From Mycobacterium bourgelatii (GTDB taxonomy: Bacteria > Actinomycetota > Actinomycetes > Mycobacteriales > Mycobacteriaceae), in contig NZ_BLKZ01000001.1 of NCBI RefSeq assembly GCF_010723575.1, positions 1,302,001 to 1,366,000 on the forward strand: DNA of 64,000 nucleotides, given 5' to 3'. Of this stretch, positions 23,812-34,100 are shown in pieces. The position numbers were made by a program, and so were the translations under genes. The stretch's first letter is position 1; each line of letters opens with the position of its first letter. A model generated the notes under the pieces. It was not told the DNA's origin, searched no databases, and worked only from the letters and a program-made list of their open reading frames with translations.

Positions 23812-25017
23812 ATGACTGCGGTCCAGTTGTGGGCTGGTGTGGACGTCGGCAAGGAGCATCACTGGGTGTGCGTGGTCGATGACCACGGTGCGGTGGTGCT
23901 TTCCCGAAAGTTCGTCAACGACGAGCAACAGATCCGTGGACTTGTTTCCGATGTGGACAAGCTCGGTGGGCAGGTGTCTTGGACAGTGGATCTGACCACC
24001 GTCTACGCCACCCTGTTGTTGACGGTGCTCGCCGATGCCGGCAAGTCGGTGCGCTATCTGGCGGGCCGCCAGGTGTGGCAGGCCTCGGCGACCTACCGCG
24101 GCGGGGAGGCCAAGACCGACGCCAAGGACGCGCGGGTGATCGCCGATCAATCCCGGATGCGCGGTGCCGATCTGCCGGTGCTGCACCCCGGCGATGACGT
24201 GATCACCGAACTGCGGATGCTGACCGCCCATCGGACTGATCTGGTGGCTGATCGCACCCGCACCATCAACCGGCTGCGTCAACAGCTGGTAGCGGTCTGC
24301 CCGGCCCTGGAGCGAGCAGCTCAGCTGACCCAGGATCGTGGTTGGGTGGTGCTGCTGGCGCGCTACCAGCGTCCGAAAGCCATTCGGCAGAGCGGCCTTT
24401 CGCGGCTGACGCGGGTGCTGGCCGATGCCGGTGCGTAACGCCGCTGCAATCGCAGCGGCGGCCGTGGCTGCGGCGAAGACCCAGACGGTGCGCCTGCCGG
24501 GCGAAGAAGTCGCCGCTGGGCTGGTCGCACAACTGGCCCAGGAGGTGATCTCCCTCGATGAACGCATCAAGACCACCGACGCCGACATCGAGGGCCGATT
24601 TCGCCGCCATCCACTTGCTGAAGTAATCACCAGCATGCCCGGCATGGGATTTCGGCTCGGCGCCGAATTCCTGGCCGCTGTTGGTGACCCCGCCCTGATC
24701 GAGTCGGCTGACCAACTCGCGGCGTGGGCCGGGCTGGCCCCGGTCTCTCGCGACTCGGGAAACGCACTGGACGCCTGCACACTCCGAAGCGCTACAGCCG
24801 ACGACTGCGCCGGGTCATGTACATGTCCGCGCTCACCGCCATCCGCTGCGACCCGCTTTCCAAGGCCTATTACCAGCGCAAACGGAACGAAGGAAAACGA
24901 CCGATCGCGGCCACCATCTGCCTGGCGCGACGCCGCACCAACGTCCTCTACGCGCTCATCCGTGACAACCGCACCTGGCAACCCGACTCACCCCCAATCA
25001 CACAGTCGGCGGCTTGA
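23812..25017 (+). pseudogene. IS110-family transposase, broken by two frameshifts
   Basis: The N-terminal DEDD RuvC-like domain is intact (LWAGVDVGKEHHWVCVVD, then KTDAKDARVIADQSRM). The frame then ends at a TAA at 24436-24438 where homologues continue. The next part (VRNAAAIAAAAVAAAKTQ to GLAPVSRDSG) lies in another frame, including the Transposase_20 block EVITSMPGMGFRLGAEFLAA. After about 24765 the frame returns to the first one (KRYSRRLRRVMYMSALTAIR to the TGA at 25017). The full product would be about 400 residues. The 3' end (from 24862) belongs to the 368-base repeat flanking the next element. It is probably inactive unless these are sequencing errors. Confidence 0.85.
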
Positions 25018-25229
25018 CATCTTCATTGAGAGTCCTCTCTGGCGGACTAGCGAGCGTCGATCACTCTGCCGAGGTCGATCATCGTCGAAAAGGCCCCGTT
25101 CACGACAGGGCCGACGCCGGAGTTCGCATGTCTATCGACGCAAACTGTTCCGCGGCTCCCTGGCAAGGGCATAAGCTGCGGCTACTCGGCGATCGGTATC
25201 GGCCGGGTAACTGGGAGTTGCCCCGAGAC
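24862..25229. repeat. 368-base direct repeat, left copy
   Basis: It is identical over 368 bases to 26868-27235. It holds the last ~155 bases of the IS110 transposase frame, about 150 bases of spacer, and a duplicate of the PE-lipase leader with its TAAGCT box at 25172-25177. It has the properties of a very long target-site duplication made by the intervening element. Confidence 0.9.
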
Positions 25230-26867
25230 CTGACTTGGCTCACGTTTGACGGTGGACGGCATTCGTAGCGTGCTGACCAGCTCCTTTTGGGGCGCTGCGG
25301 TGGGAATTTGCGCACTAATTGGGGGCCGTAGTCTGCGCTGGTGGCTTATATCCGCACGGTGAAGACGGCCTCGGGCGCCCTTGCCGTGCAGATCGTGTGG
25401 TCATCACGACGGGGTTCGCGCCAGATCGAGCACATCGGTTCGGCTCATGACGAAGGCGCACTGGCGGCGTTGAAAGCCGCGGCTGCCGAGCGGCTAGCCG
25501 CGGGGCAGGCCGTCCTTGATCTCGGTGTGGCGGCACCACCGGGAGCCGAACCTTTACCGATCACCTCCTCGCAGATGCGCCACCTCTGGGAGGCATTGTG
25601 CGCGGCGTATCGGATTCTAGGTTTCGAGTCAGCGACCCAGCGCGACAAAGTGTTTCGCGATCTGGTGTTGGCCCGGATCATCGAACCGACCAGCAAGATC
25701 GACGCCGAACGGGTGCTGACCGAAGTCGGGGTCAGCGCCGCCTCCTACGCCACGGTCAAACGCCGACTCCGCGGCTACGCCCAGTCCGGTTGGCGCCAAT
25801 CGCTGGCGGCGGCATGTGCAGCCCACGCGGGGCTGGGACCGGCCAGCCTGGTGCTCTTCGACGTCTCCACCCTGTACTTCGAAACAGACGCCGGCGACGG
25901 GTTCCGCGAACCCGGATTCTCCAAAGAACGCAGGCTAGAGCCCCAGATCACCCTCGGATTGCTCACGGACGCCACCGGCTTCCCGCTGACCGTGGCCGCC
26001 TTCGAAGGCAACCGCGCCGAGACAGCCACCATGTTGCCGGTCATCAACGCCTTCAAGACCGCCCATCAGCTCAGTGACGTCACCGTGGTCGCCGATGCCG
26101 GCATGATTTCAGAAGCCAACCAGGTCGCGCTGCAGGCTGCCGGGCTGTCGTTCGTCCTGGGCACCCGCATCCCCTACCTGCCCGACGTGGTCCGCCGATG
26201 GCGCGAAGCACACCCCCAGGAGGCGATCCCGGACGGGTTGATCCTGACCCAGCCCTGGCCCTCAACAAGTTCGGAGAAGGCCCGCGGTATCCCCGACCGG
26301 GTCATCCACTACCAGTTCCGCCATGACCGGGCCCGGCGCACGCTACGTGGCATCGACGAACAAGTCGCCAAAGCCGAACGCGCCGTCGAAGGCAAAGCGC
26401 CCGTCAAACGCAACCGCTACATCCACCTCGCCGGAGCCACCAAGACCGTCGACCGCGCACTAGAAACCAAAACCCGCGCGCTGGCCGCTGGAAGGGCTAC
26501 ACCACCAACCTCACCACCCAGACCGCCACCTTCGTCATCGATGCCTACCACCAGCTGTGGCACATCGAGAAAGCCTTCCGAATGTCCAAGCACGACCTGC
26601 AAGCCCGCCCTATCTACCACCACCTGCGCGAATCCATCGAGGCGCACCTGAGCATCGTGGTCACCGCCTTGGCCGTCAGCCATTACATCGAGCACCAAAC
26701 CGGTTGGAGCATCAAGAAATTCGTCCGCACCGCACGCCGCTACCGCACCATCAAAATCCAAGCCGGCAACCAAACCCTTACCGCAGCTGACCCACTACCC
26801 GACGACCTACGCGAAGCACTGCTCACGATCCACGCCGACAGTGCGCACTAATTTGAGCCAACTCGGG
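25230..26867 (+). mobile_element. IS1634/IS1549-type insertion sequence (about 1.64 kb)
   Basis: The ends form imperfect terminal inverted repeats: CTGACTTGGCTCA at the left and, on the minus strand, CCCGAGTTGGCTCA at the right. The element sits between two exact 368-base direct repeats and carries one DDE transposase gene. IS1549 of M. smegmatis, in the same superfamily, is known for unusually long target duplications. The exact repeats suggest recent insertion into the 3' end of the IS110 copy. Confidence 0.85.
25341..26851 (+). pseudogene. IS1634-family DDE transposase with one frameshift
   Basis: It starts at GTG 25341 (MAYIRTVKTASGALAVQIVW). Catalytic Asp residues are seen in LVLFDVSTLYFETD and VVADAGMISEAN. 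The reading frame is lost near 26487: the conserved WKGYTTNLTTQTATFVIDAYHQLWHIEKAFRMSKHDLQARP, including the catalytic Glu in IEKAFRMSK, lies in another frame and runs to the TAA ending at 26851. A one-base loss explains it. With exact flanking repeats, the lesion must be recent, be a sequencing error, or have been bypassed by transposase supplied from another copy. Confidence 0.85.
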
Positions 26868-27235
26868 AAGGCCTATTACCAGCGCAAACGGAACGAAGGA
26901 AAACGACCGATCGCGGCCACCATCTGCCTGGCGCGACGCCGCACCAACGTCCTCTACGCGCTCATCCGTGACAACCGCACCTGGCAACCCGACTCACCCC
27001 CAATCACACAGTCGGCGGCTTGACATCTTCATTGAGAGTCCTCTCTGGCGGACTAGCGAGCGTCGATCACTCTGCCGAGGTCGATCATCGTCGAAAAGGC
27101 CCCGTTCACGACAGGGCCGACGCCGGAGTTCGCATGTCTATCGACGCAAACTGTTCCGCGGCTCCCTGGCAAGGGCATAAGCTGCGGCTACTCGGCGATC
27201 GGTATCGGCCGGGTAACTGGGAGTTGCCCCGAGAC
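26868..27235. repeat. 368-base direct repeat, right copy
   Basis: It is the exact duplicate of 24862-25229. It ends 14 bases before the start codon of the first PE-lipase and keeps that gene's leader and TAAGCT box (27178-27183). The truncated transposase 3' end it carries cannot be expressed as a functional protein. Confidence 0.9.
27178..27183 (+). promoter_or_regulatory. -10 box of the LipY-family leader (first copy)
   Basis: TAAGCT is followed by GCGGCTACTCGG and, closer to the gene, by GTTGCCCCGA and a GGGAGCGG ribosome site. The same leader layout precedes the other three PE-lipase genes at 49252, 56668 and 58598. The box lies about 65 bases upstream of the GTG start. Confidence 0.6.
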
Positions 27236-27248
27236 GTGGGAGCGGCAC

Positions 27249-28367
27249 GTGTCGTATGTTGTTGCGCTGCCCGAGATGGTGTCCGCCGCGAGCGTAGACG
27301 TGGCTTCGATTGGCTCGTTGGTCACAACGGCAAACCAGGGCGTGGCCGAGGCCACCACGGGGGTGTTGGCCGCCGCCGAGGACGAGGTTTCAGGGGCGAT
27401 CGCGGCATTGTTCTCCGCCCACGGCCGGGGCTATCAAGCTCTCAGCGCACAGGTGGCGTCCTTTCATGAGCGGTTTGTGCAAACACTGACCCGCGCGGCC
27501 GGGGCTTATGCCGCCGCCGAGGCGGCCAACGCCCTTAACCTGTCCGCACTCGAGACTTCAATCGCGGAGGCCGCTAACCCGCTGTCGCGATTGCTCGAGC
27601 TTCCGCCGCTAGGTTGGTACACCGGCAACGCCCCGTCGCCGTACCTAACGTGGCCACTGGGCTTAACGGTCCAGTACGGCACGTACGACGGAATGGGTGT
27701 CGTCCGGATCACCCCGCCGTATCCAACCGGCGAATACGTGGTCGCGATGCATGGCGGCGGGTTTCTCCTTCCGCCCTCCTTCTTCCACTGGATCCACTAC
27801 TCGGTGATGTCCTACCAAACCGGCGCGACCATGGAAGTGCCGATCTACCCGTTGGTCTGGCAAGGGGGAACGGCCGGTGTGGTGGTGCCCAAGATGGCGG
27901 GTCTCGTGTCGTCGCTGATCGCTCAACACGGGACTGCCAACGTCAGCGTGATCGGCGACTCCGCGGGCGGCAACCTCGCCCTCGCGTCCGTCCAGTACAT
28001 GGTGGCCCAGGGCGACCCCGTGCCGTCGCGCATGGTGTTGCTGTCCCCGTGGCTCGACGTGGCCTCGCCGTGGCGAGAGGCCTGGAGTATGCAACTCGCG
28101 AACTCGTGGGCAGGCAATCTGCCGGTGAACAACTTTCTGGTGAGTCCGTTGTACGGGTCACTTAGCGGACTTCCGCCGACCTATGTCTACTCGGGTTCAT
28201 GGGATCCGCTGGACGCCCAGGCATCTGTCCTCCGGCAAGCAGCCATAGCCCAAGGCGCCCCAATCAGCTTCATACTGGCCAACTTCCAAGTCCATGACTG
28301 GGTTATCGGCACTCCGGGCGGCTTGCTCTACTGGCCGCAGATCAACCAGCAACTCGGCATAGCCTGA
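27249..28367 (+). CDS. PE-domain triacylglycerol lipase, LipY paralogue 1
   Basis: The protein has 372 residues. The PE domain (1-about 92) ends with the ESX-type secretion motif YAAAE at 87-91. A short linker follows, then an alpha/beta hydrolase of the hormone-sensitive-lipase family: oxyanion motif HGGG at 168-171, nucleophile Ser238 in GDSAGG, Asp319 in GSWDP and His349 in QVHDW. LipY (Rv3097c) hydrolyses stored triacylglycerol after ESX-5 export and removal of the PE part. This copy lacks about 70 linker residues found in LipY. The start is GTG. It lies directly beyond the insertion sequences, with its leader inside the right direct repeat. Confidence 0.92.
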   Translation: MSYVVALPEMVSAASVDVASIGSLVTTANQGVAEATTGVLAAAEDEVSGAIAALFSAHGRGYQALSAQVASFHERFVQTLTRAAGAYAAAEAANALNLSALETSIAEAANPLSRLLELPPLGWYTGNAPSPYLTWPLGLTVQYGTYDGMGVVRITPPYPTGEYVVAMHGGGFLLPPSFFHWIHYSVMSYQTGATMEVPIYPLVWQGGTAGVVVPKMAGLVSSLIAQHGTANVSVIGDSAGGNLALASVQYMVAQGDPVPSRMVLLSPWLDVASPWREAWSMQLANSWAGNLPVNNFLVSPLYGSLSGLPPTYVYSGSWDPLDAQASVLRQAAIAQGAPISFILANFQVHDWVIGTPGGLLYWPQINQQLGIA

Positions 28368-28672
28368 TTGTCCGCTCCAAACGCGATGCCCTCACGATCA
28401 CCAGAAACGGGAACTCGGCGCTGCTGCGCGAAAAGCCGAACGGTTACACCGATTGGCTGCCGACTCTGCCAATCCCAACGAAACGGCCTCGGCGGAAGCC
28501 GATCTGGTCGACGGCTTGTGCAAGGGCGCAACGCGGTTACTCGACGGCGAAGCCGAAGATGCGGCCCAACCTCGACGTTGAGCGCGCGCGTTATTGGGAT
28601 CGGTAGCCGGGCACGTCCTGTCCACTGTCGTAGACACCCAAACGAACGCAACCAGAGAGGACGACGGCAGCT
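28368..28672 (+). other. Intergenic region, possible gene remnant
   Basis: No complete gene is visible. One plus-strand frame from about 28411 to the TGA near 28581 reads as a plausible helical, acidic protein piece (ARKAERLHRLAADSANPN, then DLVDGLCKGATRLLDGEAEDAA) but has no start codon. It may be the tail of a lost gene. A purine-rich ribosome site (AGAGAGGACGAC) precedes the PE gene at 28673. Confidence 0.35.
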
Positions 28673-29455
28673 ATGTCGTTTGTCAGCGTCGTACCCGAAC
28701 TTGTCGCGCAGGCCGCTCGCGAATTGGATTGCCTTGGCTCGACTTTGAGCGCGGCCAATTCCGCGGCGGCGGCCGCGACGACCGGGATAGTTCCCCCGGC
28801 CGCTGATGAGGTATCGGCGGCAATCGCTTCACTGCTGAACTCGCAAGCTCACGAATATCAATCCCTGAGCGCCCGAGTGGCGGCGTTTCACAGCGAGTTC
28901 GTCAACCTGCTGAACGCCGGCGTGAGTTCGTATATCAACACCGAGGCCGGCAATACCCATGCCGCCGCGGCAAGTGAATTCGCGCAGTTCTACCCCGAGG
29001 GCCCGTTGGGCATGCTGCTCAAGGCCGAAATGGAGTTCATCGAACTCCCCCTTGATGCCATCGGCCCGGTGGTCACGTCGACGGCTGCGCTCGGTCAAAG
29101 CGGGTCAACGTTTGTCAATGCGGTGCTGGCGGGGAATCCGGACGCTGCCGCGGCGGCCCTACGCGATGTTGGTCCCAACGTTGGGAACGCCATCCTCTAC
29201 GGCCAGAACACGATGTCCATACCGTTGCCGTCGAACATCGCGGGCGTATCAGTAGCGCTCAACATTCCCTTCGGTGGTCTGCTGGCTCCCATTCAGCCCA
29301 TGACCGCGACGGTGACGTTCGGAGGCCCGTTTGCGGGGCAGGAGCCGGTCACCGTTCCCATGCCCTTCGAGGTCGGCGGCATCGTCACCGAGGTGCAGAC
29401 CGATCCGGAGTCGGTGGCTCTCGCACTGCTCCTGTCGCCCCTGTTTTTCTTGTAG
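28673..29455 (+). CDS. PE family protein with a unique C-terminal domain
   Basis: The protein has 260 residues. The N-terminal PE domain (MSFVSVVPELVAQAARELDCLGSTL, ending with YINTE) is followed by about 160 residues without lipase motifs. These include a Pro/Gly-rich beta part (SIPLPSNIAGVSVALNIPFGG, ATVTFGGPFAGQEPVTVPMPFEVGG) and a hydrophobic end (LALLLSPLFFL). Such tails occur in many PE proteins of the mycobacterial surface. Secretion by ESX-5 is likely from the YxxxE motif; the role is unknown. Confidence 0.85.
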   Translation: MSFVSVVPELVAQAARELDCLGSTLSAANSAAAAATTGIVPPAADEVSAAIASLLNSQAHEYQSLSARVAAFHSEFVNLLNAGVSSYINTEAGNTHAAAASEFAQFYPEGPLGMLLKAEMEFIELPLDAIGPVVTSTAALGQSGSTFVNAVLAGNPDAAAAALRDVGPNVGNAILYGQNTMSIPLPSNIAGVSVALNIPFGGLLAPIQPMTATVTFGGPFAGQEPVTVPMPFEVGGIVTEVQTDPESVALALLLSPLFFL

Positions 29456-29541
29456 GTCCCCGGCATAACGGAATAACTGGTCACGATTCAGAGTTGCGCC
29501 CTGCAGTAGCTCGCCACTTGGCGACGCGGTCAGGAGATGTG

Positions 29542-30972
29542 ATGACCACCGCCATACTTCAAGAGCGCCTCACGGCGGTGCAGAGGGCCGGCCACTTCGA
29601 TGCTCATGTTGTGGGCGGCCTAGCCCGCTACATCGCCGAAGCGCCCGACGAAAAGCTCTTCCGGATGAACCCTTACCGCTACGCGGCGGAAACCGGCATC
29701 ACCGAGCGCGATGCGGTGGACCTGTTCTTGCATGCCGCGCACGCCGGTGTTGTCGAGTTCAGTTGGGGTGTCATCTGCCCAGCCTGCGGCGCGTTTATCA
29801 CGACGGACCACGCGCTGCGCGCACTGAATGAGGACCGTGATTGCGCGATCTGTGATATCTCCATCTCGCCCTCGATCGACGACAACGTCGAAGTCGCATT
29901 CAGCGTCGCTCCCTCGGCGAGAACGACCCGGTTCTCGTTCCCGGAAAAGCTGGATTTCATCCGCGACGGTATGACGCTGTTCTTCTCGCCGAGCGTTACG
30001 GATACCACCCAGCTAGGCCGCTACCTGGGGAACCCGATGTGGTTCGGTACGGCTCCCGCGGGCGCGACGGTCGAGGCCGAGCGGGAGCTCGCGCCGGGAC
30101 GTTATCTGCTGGCGCTGCCGGAGTACCACGCCTTGCGGCGCTTCACGGTCGACGAGGGCGCGGGTGGCTCGGCGATGAGCTACGAGGTCCTCGCCGGCGG
30201 CAGGCTTATTCAGGACGGTGAGCAGTTGGCGGTTGGCAAGGTGCGCATGAGCCTGCAAAATCGGCTCGGCCGGCCAGTGGTCTTCGGCGCGTTCAGGGAC
30301 CCCCACCCGTCGTCGCCGGAGGCTCACGCCGCAAAGACGACGATGTTGGGTTCGGGGGCGAAGCTGAACTTCCACCGCTTCTTCACGGTCAAAGAGCTGG
30401 TGACGACCCAGGTTTTCCGCGATCTCTTCCGGGCCGAGAGCATTCCCGCGCAGGGTGGTTTAGGGCTGAAGAACCTGACCGTGCTTTTCACCGATCTCAA
30501 AGGCTCGGCCGAGCTGTACTCGCGGATGGGGGACATGCGCGCCTACAGCCTCGTCGGCGAGCATTTCGGCCTGCTCCGGGAGGTAGTTGCCGCGCGCGGA
30601 GGTGCGGTGGTCAAGACCATCGGCGACGCGGTGATGGCGAGTTTCCCCACGCCGGCGCCGGCGCTCGAAGCGGCCATGGTGATGAACCGCGAGATCGCCA
30701 AGGTTGGTGAACTCGAGCTCAAGATCGGCCTGCACGCCGGGCCGTGCATTGCGGTGGACCTGAACGAGCGCCTCGACTACTTCGGCCAGACGGTCAACAT
30801 TGCGGCCCGTGTTCAGGGGATCGCCGACTCACGCCAGATTGTGTGCACCGACCCGGTGCGTGATGCGCCGGGCGCGGACGAGGTCATCTCCGAGCTGAGT
30901 CTGGTCGGCAAGCGCGAGTTGGCGGCTCTCAAGGGGGTTGGCGGTCAGGTGGGTGTCTGGCGCTACCAGTAG
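29542..30972 (+). CDS. Class III adenylate/guanylate cyclase
   Basis: The protein has 476 residues. The C-terminal cyclase homology domain (about 315-470) has the metal-binding Asp in LTVLFTDLKGSAELYSRMGD and the second in VVKTIGDAVMASF, the purine-specifying Lys in VVKTIGD, and the transition-state Asn/Arg in YFGQTVNIAARVQ, so it looks catalytically competent. The N-terminal 300 residues are a regulatory part with a possible zinc site (CPACG, 20-odd residues later CAIC). The order recalls DUF5939-cyclases of mycobacteria. There is no membrane segment. The ATG at 29542 follows AGGAGATG. It probably makes cAMP. Confidence 0.9.
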   Translation: MTTAILQERLTAVQRAGHFDAHVVGGLARYIAEAPDEKLFRMNPYRYAAETGITERDAVDLFLHAAHAGVVEFSWGVICPACGAFITTDHALRALNEDRDCAICDISISPSIDDNVEVAFSVAPSARTTRFSFPEKLDFIRDGMTLFFSPSVTDTTQLGRYLGNPMWFGTAPAGATVEAERELAPGRYLLALPEYHALRRFTVDEGAGGSAMSYEVLAGGRLIQDGEQLAVGKVRMSLQNRLGRPVVFGAFRDPHPSSPEAHAAKTTMLGSGAKLNFHRFFTVKELVTTQVFRDLFRAESIPAQGGLGLKNLTVLFTDLKGSAELYSRMGDMRAYSLVGEHFGLLREVVAARGGAVVKTIGDAVMASFPTPAPALEAAMVMNREIAKVGELELKIGLHAGPCIAVDLNERLDYFGQTVNIAARVQGIADSRQIVCTDPVRDAPGADEVISELSLVGKRELAALKGVGGQVGVWRYQ

Positions 30973-31118
30973 GCCGTCACCCTCAGCGACACCGCTAACC
31001 TTGGTAGCTGGAATTTATTGAAACCAAACGACATCCGGATCTTAGGGCGGCTGAACAACTTCCGTCGGAATTAAACGGATTGCCGACGAAGCGGTCACGT
31101 CGAAACTATGCTGCCCAG

Positions 31119-34100
31119 ATGGGTGAGTTTCGTGCGTCGCCGCCGCCGGATCTTCCGGGTGTTCCCTCGGCCGAGGGGCCCCTGCCAGGCCCGGATCAAC
31201 TGGTCGGCCGCCCCCGCGCATTGGGCGTGGACTTGCTCGGTGAATTGCACGGTCCGTTGTTCTACTCCGATTTCAACGGTGGCATCAGAAAGCTCTACGC
31301 GTGCTCGCTGGAACTGGTGTCCGAGCTTTGCGACGAAACCCGCTTCGCCAAGAACCTCACGGCAACCCTTGCCAGAGTGAGGCCGCTGGCCGGTGACGGC
31401 CTGTTCACTGCCTACCACGGCGAACCGAACTGGCAACGGGCTCACGATGTGCTGTTGCCGGGGTTCAGTTACGCAGGCCTGCGCGCCTACCACGCGGCGA
31501 TGCTGGACATCAACTGCAAACTGATCGACCGGTGGGACGCCAGCGTCGGAGCCCAGTCGGTTGATGTGTCGAACGACTTGCAGAAGTTAGCAATGGACAC
31601 CGTCGCGTTGGCCGGATTCGGTTCGCGCTTCGAGTCTTTCGACTGTCCTGGACTCGCCCCGATCCCGCAGAGCTTCACAACGGCTTTGGGGGAGTTGGTA
31701 TCTGAAGTGCAGACACCGGTGTTCACGCAGGAATTGAGCACCCTGCACAACTTCATCGACGGCCTGATCGCCGAGCACCGAGCTTGTGGCGACGAATTCG
31801 AGGACCTGTTGGCGCTTATGCTGCAACAGGATCCGGACGGTAATCCCGTGCTGGAGACGGAGAACGTCCGCAATCAGATCATGACCTTCCTGATTGCCGG
31901 CCAGCTCACCACATCGGAGTTGATGCCCAACACGCTGTACAACATCGTCAGCGATCCGGCCGTGCTGCACCGGGTGCAGGCCGAGGTGGACTCCGTTTTC
32001 GGAGCGGAAGACGACCACCTGCCCGGCTACGACGACATCGGCAAGCTGACCTATCTGCGACAGGCTATCGAGGAAACCCTGCGGTTATCCCCACCGGTGC
32101 TGAGTTTCGACCGAATGGCTCTGGAAGACACCGTGATCGGTGGAAGGTACCCGATCAAGCGTGGTGAGGCGGTCGCAGTGCTCACCGGCGCACTGCACCG
32201 CCAACCCCAATGGGGCGACAACGTCGAACTCTTCGACCCGGACCGCTTCGTGGCCGAACGCTCGGCGGCCAGGCCGGCCGCGCTGTTCAAACCTTTCGGA
32301 ACGGGGGCGCGATCATGCATCGGACGGCAGTTCGCGCTGCATGAAGCGACCTTGGCGCTGGCCCGGCTCATCCATCGCTATCGCCTCATCGACGCGTTCC
32401 ACTATGTGCCGCAGTGGGAGACCCCGACCAGTAGGAGGCCAGTCGGATTCCGGCTTGAGCTACTGCGACGCACCCCACCGGACCGCCGTGCCGACTCCCC
32501 CGACCTCGAGGCCGCTGCCGTGCCGAGCGCAGCACAAAACACGACCGCGATCACGGCGGGCACGAGAGTGGCCATCTTTCATGGCTCCAACCTCGGCACC
32601 TGCCGCGCCTTGGCTCGTCAATTCGCCGACGATGCAACGGCTCTGGGCTGCGCAGCGACCGTGGCCCCGCTCGACGCCGCCGTTGGCGGTTTCCCCGAAG
32701 CCGAGGCCGTCGTGATCGTCGCGTCGTCTTACAACGGACAGCCGACCGACGATGCACGCGCCTTTCTCACCTGGCTACTCGACGCGCACACCACCCTGAA
32801 ACCGACCCCCAACGTCGCGGTTCTTGGTGTGGGTGACCACAACTGGGCGGACACTTACCAAGCGGTTTCCCGGCGCATCAACGAGCGCCTCGACGAGCTG
32901 CAAGCCAACCGCTTGGTCCCGCGGGCGGAGGCTGACACCTCCGGGGATCTGGTCGGCGTGATCGAAGAGTTTGCGGGGGCGCTGTGGTCGTCGTTGGCCG
33001 AACACTTCGGCGACCCCGACGCCACGCCACTCACGGATGCGGCCGAACCGCTCTACGAGTTGCGCCGAATAGTCGGTCCGGTGACAGCCGCGATGGACGC
33101 ACGATCGTCGGTGATCCCGATGACGGTTGTCGAAAGCATCGAACTGGTCCGCCCCGGGCTGGGTCAGGCCAAAACCAATGTTCGCGTGCAACTTCCGGAC
33201 GGCGTTGACTACCAGACGGGTGACCATCTCACGGTGATGGCCGACAACCCACCCGAGGTTGTCGACGCGGCCTTGGCCCAACTCGGCATTGACCCCGGCC
33301 TGCGGCTGTCGATCAACCCTCGGCGTAGCTCAAGGCGACTCATCGCGCTGGACCGAGAGGTCAGCGCGCAAGAACTGCTCACGCACTTCGTCGAATTGCG
33401 GAAACCGGTCACCAGCAGTCAATTACGCCGTCTTGCGGCTGCCAATACCAGTCCTGGGGAGCACCAGCGGCTCACCGAACTCGCCGAGGATCCGGCGGGC
33501 TGCGCGCTCAGCGTGCTGGAATGCCTCGACGAATACCCTAACTGCGTTCTCACCGGTGCTGAATTTCTCGAACTGCTGGACCCCATGGTGCCGAGGCACT
33601 ATTCGATCGCATCGTCGTCAATGCTGTCACCACAGACGGTAGGACTGATCGTCAGTGTGCTGGACGCGCCGGCCCGTTCCGGGCGCGGATTGTTCAAGGG
33701 TGTCGCATCCAACTACCTTGCGAGAGTCCAACCCGGACAGACGATCCGGGCGCGAGTGGACCCAGCCCGCCATGCATTTCGGGCCGGTGCCGACCCGGCC
33801 AAGAACGTAATCCTGGTCAGCGCAGGTACCGGCGTCGCACCGTTCCTCGGCTTCCTCGGTGACCGACTGGCCGCACAGCGCGCTGGGGCACCGGTGGAGC
33901 CGGCGTTGTGCTTTTTCGGGGTTCGTGATCCGGAGGTCGATTACATATTCCGCGACCAGTTCGAGCAGGCCGAGGCCATCGGCATCGTGCAGATGCGCCC
34001 GGCCTTCTCCCGGGCGCCGCGGGACGGGGTTCGCTACGTGCAGGACCGGATCGCCGCCGACGCCGACGAGGTCTGGGCCCTGCTGGGTGACCCAGGCAAG

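Noticed and set aside
23434..24981. Minus-strand frame of 515 codons across the SDR-IS110 junction
   Set aside because: It spans two unrelated genes in antisense and has no domain; an artefact of composition.
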